Assembly: GCF_002795805.1 (NCBI RefSeq)
Contig: NZ_CP018799.1
Location: 2,163,001-2,227,000, forward strand
Source: Mariprofundus aestuarium
GTDB taxonomy: Bacteria > Pseudomonadota > Zetaproteobacteria > Mariprofundales > Mariprofundaceae
Direction of reading: 5' to 3'
DNA: 64,000 nt
Part shown: positions 56,527-64,000 of the stretch, piece after piece
Numbering within the stretch: position 1 is the stretch's first letter
Layout of the letters: each line of letters opens with the position of its first letter
Notes under the pieces: generated by a model
The model's database searches: none
The model's input: the letters and a program-made list of their open reading frames with translations, nothing else
What the model was told of the DNA's origin: nothing
Position numbers and translations under genes: made by a program

Positions 56527-57561
56527 ATGGAGTCGCGCTATAGTAGCAACCTCCTGATTCTGACCGCTGCATTTGTGGTTGTCGTGGCTGGCATGCAGGC
56601 GGCAACTACCATACTGGTGCCATTCCTGCTGGCGGCATTTATCGCCATCATCTGCCTGCCACCATTGAAATGGTTTACCTCCAAAGGTTTCTCTCCTGCT
56701 ATCTCCGTACTGATTATCACGCTGACCCTGGTTCTTCTCGGCAGCCTGCTCGGCGCGTTTGTAGGCGCCTCTGTTGCCGAGTTCACCAACAATCTGCCGA
56801 CCTACCAGTCCAGGTTAAACCAGCAGACCAGTGACCTTATCGCATGGCTCTCGGGGCTTGGCATCAACCTGAATACGCAGCTGCTACGCGATAACCTTGA
56901 TCCATCCATCGCCATGGGCATGGCAGGCAACCTTCTCTCGGGACTTGGCAACGTACTGGCCAACACCTTCCTCATCGTTCTGACGGTCATCTTTATGCTG
57001 ATAGAGATGACCGCCCTGCCACACAAGTGGCATGCGATGGGAGGTCGCGCCCCCTCAACCGGCGGCTTTGAAAAATTCACCACCACTGTCAGCTCCTACT
57101 TCGCCATTAAAACCTGGATCAGCCTTGCTACTGGCGCATGCATCACCATCTGGCTCTCGTTTCTTGGCGTTGATCACGCGGTTCTCTGGGGGTTGGTGGC
57201 ATTCCTGTTTAACTTTGTACCCAATATCGGTTCGATTATTGCCGCCGTACCCGCCGTGCTGCTGGCGCTGGTACAGCTGGGGGTCGGTGACGCCGTGTTA
57301 ACCGGGCTCGGCTTTGTCGCCGTGAATATTGTCATGGGCAATGTGGTAGAACCGCGTTTCATGGGCAGAGGCGTTGGCCTCTCCACGCTGGTTGTATTTC
57401 TCTCTCTGGTCTTCTGGGGTTGGGTTCTGGGGCCGGTCGGCATGTTGCTCTCGGTGCCACTGACGATGATTGTAAAACTGGCGCTGGAAGCACGACAGGA
57501 TACAGAGTGGCTGGCCATCCTGATCGGCCCGGATATTGAACCGGAAGAAACAATAAAATAG
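56527..57561 (+). CDS. AI-2E family transporter (PerM/TqsA-like)
   Basis: The 344-residue protein has about seven to eight membrane helices and the family features FLLAAFIAIICLPPLKWF, FNFVPNIGSIIAAVPAVLLALVQLG, VVEPRFMGRGVGLSTLVVFLSLVFWGWVLGPVGMLLSVPLTMIVK. Some members export autoinducer-2 or exchange Na+; the substrate here is unknown. The start follows the Bfd-like stop by three bases. A strong terminator follows. Confidence 0.9.
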   Translation: MESRYSSNLLILTAAFVVVVAGMQAATTILVPFLLAAFIAIICLPPLKWFTSKGFSPAISVLIITLTLVLLGSLLGAFVGASVAEFTNNLPTYQSRLNQQTSDLIAWLSGLGINLNTQLLRDNLDPSIAMGMAGNLLSGLGNVLANTFLIVLTVIFMLIEMTALPHKWHAMGGRAPSTGGFEKFTTTVSSYFAIKTWISLATGACITIWLSFLGVDHAVLWGLVAFLFNFVPNIGSIIAAVPAVLLALVQLGVGDAVLTGLGFVAVNIVMGNVVEPRFMGRGVGLSTLVVFLSLVFWGWVLGPVGMLLSVPLTMIVKLALEARQDTEWLAILIGPDIEPEETIK

Positions 57562-57589
57562 CCCTCACCGGCACTTACAAAGGAACATA

Positions 57590-57620
57590 AAAAAAGCCCC
57601 GCCGAAGCGGGGCTTTTTTT
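57590..57620 (+). terminator. Strong bidirectional intrinsic terminator
   Basis: A 7-bp GC stem GCCCCGC / GCGGGGC with the stable loop CGAA (57596-57613), flanked by A-run and a 7-base T-run. It ends the permease transcript and, read on the other strand, the microprotein transcript at 57642-57737. Confidence 0.92.
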
Positions 57621-57641
57621 ATCAATTTGTAATGGCTTTTT

Positions 57642-57737
57642 TTAAAGCAGAACAATCGCTGCCCAAAACGCTAGCGCTGTACCGCCCAAAACACCTGCCA
57701 AACCAGTAGCTTCTGTACCATCATGGGTTTCATTCAT
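57642..57737 (-). CDS. 31-residue single-helix membrane microprotein, likely IscR-regulated
   Basis: A 31-codon ORF that begins seven bases after a full AAGGAGG ribosome site. The product starts with a polar, acidic segment (MNETHDGTEATG) and ends with one hydrophobic helix (LAGVLGGTALAFWAAIVLL, residues 13-31) with small residues in a Gly-Ala spacing. No family recognised; size and shape are like small subunits or regulators of membrane complexes (for example oxidases). It has its own promoter with an IscR type 1-like operator (57787-57811) and its own terminator, so it is an independent unit. The ribosome site, promoter and terminator together make a real gene likely. Confidence 0.72.
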   Translation of the reverse strand: MNETHDGTEATGLAGVLGGTALAFWAAIVLL

Positions 57738-57778
57738 ATCTCGGCCTCCTTTTGACCATTAAGCCAAACGTTGTAAGC

Positions 57779-57811
57779 AAGATACAATACCCTATCAAAT
57801 AAGTCAAGTAT
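57779..57811 (-). promoter_or_regulatory. Promoter with IscR type 1-like operator in front of the microprotein
   Basis: On the minus strand 57811-57787 match the type 1 IscR consensus in both outer half-sites (left ATACTTGACT, right GGGTAT) with four mismatches near the centre. The -35 box TTGACT (57807-57802) lies in the left half and TATCTT (57784-57779) is the -10 with a 17-base spacer. The words ATAATACTTGACT are shared exactly with the iscR promoter at 12819-12850, and the -35 box sits 15 bases from the same edge of the operator in both. The microprotein start codon follows 41 bases after the -10. Confidence 0.65.
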
Positions 57812-57893
57812 TATTTAATATGGATGACCATCATGATTCTATACAAATCCGGACTGTTAATCGCGACACAGCATAGGACGTGGCAACGAATAT

Positions 57894-58202
57894 TTAATCC
57901 TCCCCCTTCTCTTTTAACAACTCAGCCAAAGCGGCCAGCCCCTTAAAGCTCGAACCCTTCGACTCGTCTCGCTTTATATCCCCGTGTGCATCGGCCTCCA
58001 TATAACGCTGATGCTCATTATCATGGCAGTAGATGCAGAGCAGCTCCCAGTTGCTGCCGTCGGGCGGGTTGTTGCTGTGGTTGTGGTCCCGATGGTGAAC
58101 CGTCAGTTCACGCAACTGCTTGCCTGCGAAGTCCCGGCCACAACGGCCGCAGACCCATGGATAAAGCTTCAGCGCCTGCTCTCTGTAACTTTCGTTACCC
58201 AT
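57894..58202 (-). CDS. yajD: HNH nuclease-family protein YajD
   Basis: The 102-residue protein matches E. coli YajD closely: ALKLYPWVCGRCGRDF, RELTVHHRDHNHSNNP and DGSNWELLCIYCHDNEH. The two CxxC pairs bind zinc and HHRDHNH holds the HNH metal site. Its substrate is not known. The ATG at 58202 is one base from the stop of the small membrane protein gene, with no ribosome site of its own, so translation is probably coupled. It may be read from prlC. Confidence 0.9.
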   Translation of the reverse strand: MGNESYREQALKLYPWVCGRCGRDFAGKQLRELTVHHRDHNHSNNPPDGSNWELLCIYCHDNEHQRYMEADAHGDIKRDESKGSSFKGLAALAELLKEKGED

Positions 58203-58203
58203 G

Positions 58204-58392
58204 TTAGAACTGTGCCGGCCCGAAGTAGGTCTCAACCGACCCTAAGGAGGCCCCCAACAGGGCAAATGTAATCGAGCCGATAATGGAGAGGATAATAAAG
58301 GCCGGAATCGAAGCGATTGCCGCCTTCACCATAAATACGACCATCGACATAAATGGCATTTTGATATCAACAATAGTTACCTGATCACTCAT
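58204..58392 (-). CDS. Small membrane protein (62 aa), unknown function
   Basis: The product begins MSDQVTIVDIKMPFMSMVVF and has one or two hydrophobic stretches (about 12-28, and AAIASIPAFIILSIIGSITFALLGASLG, about 24-51), then ends FGPAQF. The start follows AGGAG at about eight bases. It lies three bases after prlC and one base before yajD, so it is the middle gene of a unit. No family recognised. Confidence 0.75.
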   Translation of the reverse strand: MSDQVTIVDIKMPFMSMVVFMVKAAIASIPAFIILSIIGSITFALLGASLGSVETYFGPAQF

Positions 58393-58395
58393 CTC

Positions 58396-60453
58396 TTATT
58401 CTCCTAAATCAACGGCAAAGCCGGAATGGCGCAGTAACGCATCAACTGTCGGCTTGCGCCCACGAAATGCAACGAATGCATCCATAATCTCCCTGCTGCC
58501 ACCGATCGAGAGCAGCTCTTCACGCAGACGAGCTGCCGTACCGGCATTCAACACGCCCTCCTCTTCAAAGGTGGCGTAAACATCGGCTGAGAGCACTTCG
58601 GCCCACTTGTAAGAGTAGTAACCCGCCGCATAACCACCGGCAAAGATATGCGAAAAGCTGTTCTGGAAACGGTTAAAGGCCGGCGGCGTGATTACTGAGA
58701 CCTCATCACGCACCCGGTCAAGAAGCTGCTGAACTGATTCGTCACCTGCTGGGTCATATTCGCTGTGCAGCAGCACATCAAACAGTGCGAACTCGATCTG
58801 GCGCAACATGATCATCGCCGACTGGAAGTTCTTTGCTGCCAGCATCTTATCAAACAGAGCATCGGGCAGCGCTTCACCTGTCTCGTAGTGCCGGGCAAAG
58901 AGATCAACCACCTGCCGCTCCCAGCAGAAGTTCTCCATAAACTGGCTTGGCAACTCCACCGCATCCCACGGCACGCCGCGGATACCGGAAACGCCAAGTT
59001 CACAGACCGTGGTCAGCATATGGTGCAGGCCGTGGCCAAACTCGTGGAAGAGCGTGGTCACCTCATCATGCGTCCACAGTGCCGGTTTATTTCCGACGGG
59101 CGCATCGAAGTTGCAGACCAGATAGGCCACCGGCAGCTGCAGGGCGCCATCAGGCTTCTGCCAGCGGACGATGCACTCATCCATCCAGGCGCCACCACGC
59201 TTATGCGCCCGCGCATAGGGATCGAGATAGAAGGCAGCGATCTTCACGCCGCTGCTATCGAACAGTTCGAAGAAGCGGACACTCTCGTGCCATTTCGGCA
59301 CGTTCTCGTTTTCCCGGATGGAGATCCCATAAAGCTTTTCAACCAGCCCGAACATGCCTGCTGTAACACTCTTCTCAGGGAAGTAGGGTTTCAGCTCCTC
59401 CTGTGAAATCGCATAGGTTTTCAGCCGCAGCTTCTCAGCCGCAAAGGCCACATCCCACGCCTGCAGATCGCTTAAACCCAGCTCATCAGCGGCATAGGCC
59501 TGCAGCTCGGCAAACTCCTTTTCGGCAACCGGCTTGCTCCTGGCTGCCAGTTCACGCAGGAATCCAGTCACCTCATCCACGTCACTTGCCATCTTGCTGG
59601 CAAGAGAGGAGGCGGCGTAATGCTCAAAGCCAAGCAAGGAGGCAGCCTCCGCACGCAGGGCAAGGATCTCAACAATCACCGGCGTGTTATCCAGCTCTCC
59701 GCTTGATGCCCGTGTGACATATTCGCGATACATCGTCTCGCGCAGCCCCCGATTCTCGGCAAACTGCATGAAGGGGACATAGGAGGGGGCATCGAGTGTA
59801 ATCAGCCAGCCGCCCTCTTTACCAGACTGTGTGGCGCGTTGTGCAGCAGACGCCAGAATAGATTCCGGCAGACCGGCAACATCGTTCTCATCTGTGATGT
59901 GCAGTTCAAACGCCTGCGTAGCATCGAGCACATGCTGCCCGAACGCAGTAGTAAGCTCGGAGAGGGACATCTGGATCTCTTTGAAGCGCGCCTTGGCATC
60001 GCCTTCAAGCTCGGCACCGGAGAGTTTGAAATCACGCAGTGCATGTTCAATCACCTGCCGCCGCTCCTGTGATAATCCGGCGAAATCATCCCGATCAGCC
60101 ACCTTCCTGATCGCAGCATAAAGGGCCTCATTCTGCGCCAGTTCACTCGACCACTCGGTCATCTTCGCCACGCCCTGCTGATAGATCGGTCGAAGCTCTT
60201 CTGAATCACAGACCGAATTAAGATGCCCGACAGGCCCCCAGACACGACCCAAAGATTCCTCGATCTGCTCAAGTGGCAGCATCAGTGAATCCCAGTCGGG
60301 ATCGGCGATCTCAACCAGCCCGGTCACGATCTGCCGCGCACGGCCAATCTCTTCATCAATCGCTGGCAGCACATGCTCAGGTTTGATCTGGTCAAAAGGT
60401 GGGAGTTCAGTGGTGATCCCTTTCAGGATCGGATTGGTAGCAGTCTCATTCAT
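58396..60453 (-). CDS. prlC: Oligopeptidase A (M3 metallopeptidase)
   Basis: The 685-residue cytoplasmic protease has the zinc motif in TTLFHEFGHGLHHML (HExxH with the third ligand Glu further on, QFMENFCWE). The typical N-terminal NPILKGITTELPPFDQIKPEHV and ASSLASKMA and GGAWMDECIVRW are present. It degrades signal peptides and short peptides. The length equals E. coli PrlC (680). It heads prlC - small membrane protein - yajD. Confidence 0.96.
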   Translation of the reverse strand: MNETATNPILKGITTELPPFDQIKPEHVLPAIDEEIGRARQIVTGLVEIADPDWDSLMLPLEQIEESLGRVWGPVGHLNSVCDSEELRPIYQQGVAKMTEWSSELAQNEALYAAIRKVADRDDFAGLSQERRQVIEHALRDFKLSGAELEGDAKARFKEIQMSLSELTTAFGQHVLDATQAFELHITDENDVAGLPESILASAAQRATQSGKEGGWLITLDAPSYVPFMQFAENRGLRETMYREYVTRASSGELDNTPVIVEILALRAEAASLLGFEHYAASSLASKMASDVDEVTGFLRELAARSKPVAEKEFAELQAYAADELGLSDLQAWDVAFAAEKLRLKTYAISQEELKPYFPEKSVTAGMFGLVEKLYGISIRENENVPKWHESVRFFELFDSSGVKIAAFYLDPYARAHKRGGAWMDECIVRWQKPDGALQLPVAYLVCNFDAPVGNKPALWTHDEVTTLFHEFGHGLHHMLTTVCELGVSGIRGVPWDAVELPSQFMENFCWERQVVDLFARHYETGEALPDALFDKMLAAKNFQSAMIMLRQIEFALFDVLLHSEYDPAGDESVQQLLDRVRDEVSVITPPAFNRFQNSFSHIFAGGYAAGYYSYKWAEVLSADVYATFEEEGVLNAGTAARLREELLSIGGSREIMDAFVAFRGRKPTVDALLRHSGFAVDLGE

Positions 60454-60553
60454 GACCGGAACGATATGACTCCCTCAAACCATTGCAACTGAAAGAGGGC
60501 GCTTGCTCAAGGAGGCCACATCTACTTTATTCTCTATCCAATCAGGAGGAAGC

Positions 60554-61213
60554 ATGAAAAGGGTGATTCTATTCAGCATGGCCATTTCCAGCCTGCTCAT
60601 TATTGGATGTGATAAGAGTCAAAACAGTAAAAGCACCCAGGCACTCATTCCGGAAATCGTTGGCACGTGGCAACAGTCAGGTGCGGCCAAACCAACATTC
60701 CGTATTGATCAGAGTGGCAACTATTATGGCTTTGATATGGGCGGGGCAACTTGGGACATAAATAATGAAGACCGGCTTCGCCTAGGTGTCTATCCAGATG
60801 GTCACCCTAGCGCATACAGGTATAACCGTGTTTATGGAAACCCCGGTGAGCTTGTCGGTGTATGGAAATATGCATTTCCTGCACCGGATAAAGAGATTGA
60901 GGAAATCCACTTTCGTGCTGACGGAACATACTCATCCACCATCATCACCTCTCCTGATTACCCACCCCAGCGGGCAGAGAGCTACTTTGGCAATTACTGG
61001 CTGGATGGCAGCAACTATTCATCAGAGGACTTTACTCGCGTTGTGCTCACCTCCAACGTCAGTGGTGACATCAATACTGTGATTTCGGGTCAAATCACCC
61101 ATGACATGCCTTATTCGCCTAATAATACGGGCACACTTGAGATCCTGGATATGGGGAAAACACTGCGCATCAACTGGGATGGGGACGTTTTTCAATACAG
61201 CAAGGTACCATAA
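60554..61213 (+). CDS. Hypothetical lipoprotein (219 aa)
   Basis: The protein has a lipobox LLIIGC (Cys19) and a beta-rich mature part. Two stretches look alike, GTWQQSGAAKPTFRIDQSGNYYG (near residue 45) and GVWKYAFPAPDKEIEEIHFRADGTYSS (near 110), each with a Gly-x-Trp then a Phe-x-x-x-G-x-Tyr pattern, suggesting two lipocalin-like repeats. The ATG at 60554 follows AGGAGG. No function assigned. It stands alone ahead of rnpB. Confidence 0.75.
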   Translation: MKRVILFSMAISSLLIIGCDKSQNSKSTQALIPEIVGTWQQSGAAKPTFRIDQSGNYYGFDMGGATWDINNEDRLRLGVYPDGHPSAYRYNRVYGNPGELVGVWKYAFPAPDKEIEEIHFRADGTYSSTIITSPDYPPQRAESYFGNYWLDGSNYSSEDFTRVVLTSNVSGDINTVISGQITHDMPYSPNNTGTLEILDMGKTLRINWDGDVFQYSKVP

Positions 61214-61293
61214 ATATTCTTTTTCAGGCATATCATCGGAAACCAATTCGATGATCAAGTGCGCATCTTCGCATAAAACTCTACACTGCGGCG

Positions 61294-61667
61294 CACGGAG
61301 TGGCCTGGACGGTCGCGTCGGGTGCTTGCACCCGCCGAGGAAAGTCCGGGCTGCACAGGGCAAGGCGCCGGTTAACGGCCGGTGAGGGTGACCTCGAGGA
61401 AAGTGCCACAGAAAACAGACCGCCTTCTGCCTCTTCGGGGGCCGTCGGTAAGGGTGAAAAGGTGCGGTAAGAGCGCACCGCCCGAGCTGGTAACAGATCG
61501 GGGCACGGTAAACCCCGCCTGCAGCAAGGCCAAATAGGAGAGCGCTAAGCGTGGCCCACGTTTGCTCTCGGGTAGGCTGCTCGAGCCTGCCGGTAACGGC
61601 AGGCCTAGATGAATGACCGTCTCCTCCCTCGGGAGAGACAGAACCCGGCTTACAGGGCCACTCCGTA
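61294..61667 (+). ncRNA. rnpB: RNase P RNA, bacterial type A
   Basis: The catalytic RNA that trims tRNA 5' ends. Seen in order: the P1 arm GGAGTGGCC, the conserved GAGGAAAGTCCGGGC (about 61338), GGTGAGGGTG, the CR core with GAGGAAAGTGCCACAGAAAAC, GGTAAGGGTGAAAAGGTGCGGTAAGAGCGCACC, CAAATAGGAGAGC, the conserved AGATGAATGACCGT region (about 61607) and ACAGAACCCGGCTTACAGG, then the matching P1 arm GGCCACTCC (61656-61664). The ends are set by P1; exact transcript ends may differ by a few bases. Confidence 0.96.
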
Positions 61668-61725
61668 TTTAATCCTGTCCGCTTTACCGCTAGCGTTGGC
61701 AAACGATGACAATCGAGGATCTGAT

Positions 61726-62268
61726 ATGAGTTTAAGCTTCGCAGATGCAGCCAAAGCAAAACAGCTACGGGAATATTTTGCTGCGCACGGCCGCATTTAC
61801 ATTGTTATTGATGCCACCAGCGATGACGTGGACATCCCCGACTCGCTCAAGGGCGACCCTGCCCTGCGCCTTATTCTCAACTCCCGCATGCCCCAGATGA
61901 TTCATATCCGCGAGGACAGTCTCGAATCCAACTTCTCATTTTCCGGTGTTGCTTACCCCTGCAAGGTGCCGATGCATACGATCTGGGCGGCCTACCTGCC
62001 CGAAGGTGACCTTGACCAAGGCATTATCTGGGATGACAGCGTGCCGGAGATGATCAAGGCGATCGTTCAGGCGGTTAGCAGCCACATGCCCGGAGATGCA
62101 GAAGAGCAGGATGAGTCCACCACAGCATCGGCAACGGCCAAAGGATCTGCAGGTGAACCTGCGGCTTCACCAATCAAATTGATTGAAGGCGGCGGCGCTA
62201 AAAAAGAGGAAACTGCGGATGAGAAGCCTAAAGATCGTAAAACCAGCCATCTACGGGTCGTCAAATGA
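61726..62268 (+). CDS. sspB: ClpXP specificity-enhancing factor SspB
   Basis: The 180-residue adaptor brings ssrA-tagged proteins to ClpXP. The substrate-binding domain (about 8-120) has QLREYFAAHGRIYIVIDAT, LRLILNSRMPQMIHI, FSFSGVAYPCKVPMHTIWAAYLPEGD. A long Ser/Ala/Glu linker follows, and the C-terminus is TSHLRVVK, matching the LRVVK tail with which E. coli SspB docks to ClpX. The ATG at 61726 has GAGG eight bases before; the frame extends back into rnpB. The next gene overlaps it by four bases. Confidence 0.93.
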   Translation: MSLSFADAAKAKQLREYFAAHGRIYIVIDATSDDVDIPDSLKGDPALRLILNSRMPQMIHIREDSLESNFSFSGVAYPCKVPMHTIWAAYLPEGDLDQGIIWDDSVPEMIKAIVQAVSSHMPGDAEEQDESTTASATAKGSAGEPAASPIKLIEGGGAKKEETADEKPKDRKTSHLRVVK

Positions 62269-63218
62269 TTAAACGCTTTCTGCTGCTTCTCCTGCTTCTC
62301 CTGCCCCAGCTTGCGCTGGCCGCAGATGACCCTCGCATGCAAGTCGATGTTTTCGCAGACAGTAACGACAACATCACGACAGAATACCTGCATGCCAATA
62401 TCCGCAAGGCCGCCGACATGGCACTGCCCCAGCTGTGGAGACGGGTTGTTCTGCAGAGCGCTCAGAGGCAGATCCCGAAAGATGTGAAGGCGGTTCAGTT
62501 CCTTCAGCGCGTCTCGCCTACAGCCAACGGGGTGAGTGTCGAATTCAACCAGCGACGCGTGATAGCCTTTCTTAAGAAACACAACATACCGCACCTCGCC
62601 GACCTGCCAGCATGGAACCTTTCGCTGCAAATCTCCAACGCCGCCGGGCGCTCCATGCCGGAATCCGCCGCCATGTTGAAGCGCCGTGCAGGTTCAGAGG
62701 GTCAAACATGGGGTTATGCTATTGATGGCGCACATGAGTCGCTGGTACTGCACTGGCGCTGGCTGGATAGCCGGAAAATTACCCTGAGCGTACGCGGCAC
62801 CTCAAGGCTTGGTGAGTATTCCGAAACCCGCACAGTCGGCTCGGGTGACCCGTTCAGGCAGCTGAACCCCTGGCTCTCAGAGGTGCTTCTGAAAGCACGG
62901 GGTGCCTACGCCTCCAATGCCATTGCTTCCAAGCCAGCCCCGGAAACTCCAATAGTGACTGCAACAGGCATGACCGCCCAGAAAGAGCCTGTGATTCTCA
63001 GCATTGAGCGCCACGCATCTCTGCCCGAACAGGTACTGTTCGAGGAGGAACTTCGCCGGGACCCACGCGTTGTTGACCTCTCCCTCAGGCAGGTGAACCG
63101 TGATGGGCAGCAGTACCGACTGCTTCTGAAAGGGAGCGATGAGCAGTGGTTAACGCAGTGGTTCAAACGCAGGGGATTAACCCTCACACCTACCGTCGAA
63201 GGGTGGGTGGCGCGCTGA
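62265..63218 (+). CDS. DUF2066-family exported protein
   Basis: The 317-residue protein has a signal peptide (about 1-19, IKRFLLLLLLLLPQLALA) and a mature part of the DUF2066 family: ALPQLWRRVVLQSAQRQIPKD, QLNPWLSEVLLKARGAYA and a C-terminal RLLLKGSDEQWLTQWFKRRGLTL. Its function is not known. In other Proteobacteria such genes often lie near hda, as here. It overlaps sspB by four bases and is followed by pgsA eight bases later. Confidence 0.85.
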   Translation: MIKRFLLLLLLLLPQLALAADDPRMQVDVFADSNDNITTEYLHANIRKAADMALPQLWRRVVLQSAQRQIPKDVKAVQFLQRVSPTANGVSVEFNQRRVIAFLKKHNIPHLADLPAWNLSLQISNAAGRSMPESAAMLKRRAGSEGQTWGYAIDGAHESLVLHWRWLDSRKITLSVRGTSRLGEYSETRTVGSGDPFRQLNPWLSEVLLKARGAYASNAIASKPAPETPIVTATGMTAQKEPVILSIERHASLPEQVLFEEELRRDPRVVDLSLRQVNRDGQQYRLLLKGSDEQWLTQWFKRRGLTLTPTVEGWVAR

Positions 63219-63225
63219 GTAAGCA

Positions 63226-63792
63226 GTGAAGGTACATGACCGTATTCTGAGTATCCCCAACATATTGACGCTGGCCCGCATCGTCATCACCCCTTTTATT
63301 GTCTTTGCAATCATGGAGGGAGAGGCGGCCTTTGCATTGATATTGATGGGCATTGCCGGCATCACCGACATGCTCGACGGTGCCATCGCCCGTTACCTCG
63401 ACCAGCGCAGCATCGTTGGCGCATTCATGGATCCTCTTGCCGACAAACTGATGCTGATCAGCACCATCGTAACCCTCTTTTTTATTGATGAGATCCCGCT
63501 CTTCCTCTTCCTTGCCGTGGTGTTCCGTGATCTGGTGATCATGGTTGGCGCGATCGCCTATGAGGTGGTAACCGGCAAACTGGAGATGCAGCCCACGATG
63601 AGCTCCAAGATCACCACCGTATTACAGATCACACTGGTGCTGACTGTACTCGCCGATATGGCTTGGTCATTCCCGACTGAACTTTTCTACCAGACCGTGA
63701 TCTGGACAACCTTTGCCTTCACCTGCATTTCCGGGGTGCAGTACATGGTGGTCTGGATGCGCAAAGCGGTCACTGACGAAGACACCAACTGA
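63226..63792 (+). CDS. pgsA: CDP-alcohol phosphatidyltransferase, PgsA-like
   Basis: The 188-residue membrane enzyme has the CDP-alcohol motif DGAIARYLDQRSIVGAFMDPLADK (DGxxAR, eight residues, GxxxDxxxD) and about five to six membrane helices. Placement and length fit phosphatidylglycerophosphate synthase, but other CDP-alcohol transferases share the motif. The start is GTG at 63226 with no ATG alternative in frame nearby. The stop overlaps the next start (TGATG). Confidence 0.87.
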   Translation: MKVHDRILSIPNILTLARIVITPFIVFAIMEGEAAFALILMGIAGITDMLDGAIARYLDQRSIVGAFMDPLADKLMLISTIVTLFFIDEIPLFLFLAVVFRDLVIMVGAIAYEVVTGKLEMQPTMSSKITTVLQITLVLTVLADMAWSFPTELFYQTVIWTTFAFTCISGVQYMVVWMRKAVTDEDTN

Positions 63793-64000
63793 TGCCAGCA
63801 GAGAAAAACCAGTTACGCCTGCAGCTGCCGCTGCCGGTCTCCTACGACTATCACAGCTGGTTACGCCACCCCGGTGTTGAAGATGCCTGCAATCGACTTG
63901 CGCTCTGGACGATACATGGCGGTCGCATCTGGCTGAACTCCGAATCGGCCGCTGGCAAAAGCCACCTCTTACGCACCATCTCCGGGGATCACCCCAATAT
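63792..64000 (+). CDS. hda: DnaA-related ATPase, Hda-like, 3' end outside the window
   Basis: Only the first 69 codons are visible. The product begins MPAEKNQLRLQLPLPVSYDY, like Hda proteins (QLPLP clamp-binding style motif), and then has a P-loop region SESAAGKSHLL where Hda/DnaA carry Walker A. Hda turns off DnaA after initiation by stimulating ATP hydrolysis on the sliding clamp. The start overlaps the pgsA stop (TGATG). Confidence 0.8.
   Translation, partial: MPAEKNQLRLQLPLPVSYDYHSWLRHPGVEDACNRLALWTIHGGRIWLNSESAAGKSHLLRTISGDHPN

Overview
The window is a gene-dense bacterial chromosome segment of about 55 protein genes plus the RNase P RNA. It has no rRNA, recognisable tRNA, CRISPR array, prophage or insertion sequence. 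The gene set is that of a Gram-negative proteobacterium: lptD, surA, a YiaD-type OmpA lipoprotein, ubiG, sspB with a ClpX-binding tail, hda, iscR and an AlgH/YqgE protein. Several neighbourhoods (lptD-surA-pdxA, ftsH-folP-glmM, rpsO-pnp) match Gamma/Betaproteobacteria. A di-adenylate cyclase module and the divergence of several proteins suggest a deeper branch; a Zetaproteobacterium (Mariprofundus-like) is my best guess, but that is inference from gene content only.

Layout. 1-4.7 kb: the end of a PAS histidine kinase, citrate synthase behind a terminator-like leader hairpin, two very small charged proteins, a LysR regulator and a small cytochrome c. 4.7-19.8 kb: a long minus-strand housekeeping run: SlyD-like FKBP, an AmgK-like kinase, a SPOR protein, argS, mutM, def, an ACT-domain protein, iscA-iscS-iscR, cysE, an M16 protease, pnp, rpsO, a dicarboxylate symporter and nagZ. 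19.8-24.7 kb: a signalling island that looks more AT-rich by eye (not calculated), with an HDOD protein behind a short upstream ORF and a 995-residue hybrid kinase with an NMT1/THI5-type sensor. 24.7-32.6 kb: two peptide-type ABC permeases without partners, ubiG, and lptD-surA-pdxA-algH. 32.6-41.8 kb: a minus-strand run transcribed as unknown 766-aa gene - tilS - ftsH - folP - cdaA - cdaR - glmM. 41.9-47.6 kb: a ZnuABC-type metal importer, an RDD protein, a parvulin lipoprotein and CstA. 47.7-53.3 kb: dnaE, accA, an HPP protein and a cold-shock protein. 53.5-61.2 kb: envelope genes, a six-cysteine Bfd-like protein, an AI-2E family permease, a 31-residue membrane microprotein, and prlC - small membrane protein - yajD. 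61.2-64 kb: rnpB, sspB, a DUF2066 protein, pgsA and the start of an hda-like gene.

The most interesting signals: (i) the 31-residue microprotein at 57642-57737 has a promoter whose -35 region sits in a palindrome matching the IscR type 1 operator, with the same geometry as the operator in front of iscR in this window; (ii) a complete cdaA-cdaR-glmM c-di-AMP module lies inside a proteobacterial ftsH-folP-glmM cluster; (iii) citrate synthase lies 20 bases behind a strong terminator hairpin, so its transcription probably depends on read-through; (iv) an acidic exported peptide and a charged 57-residue protein form an unrecognised pair; (v) a 766-residue protein of unknown function overlaps tilS by four bases.
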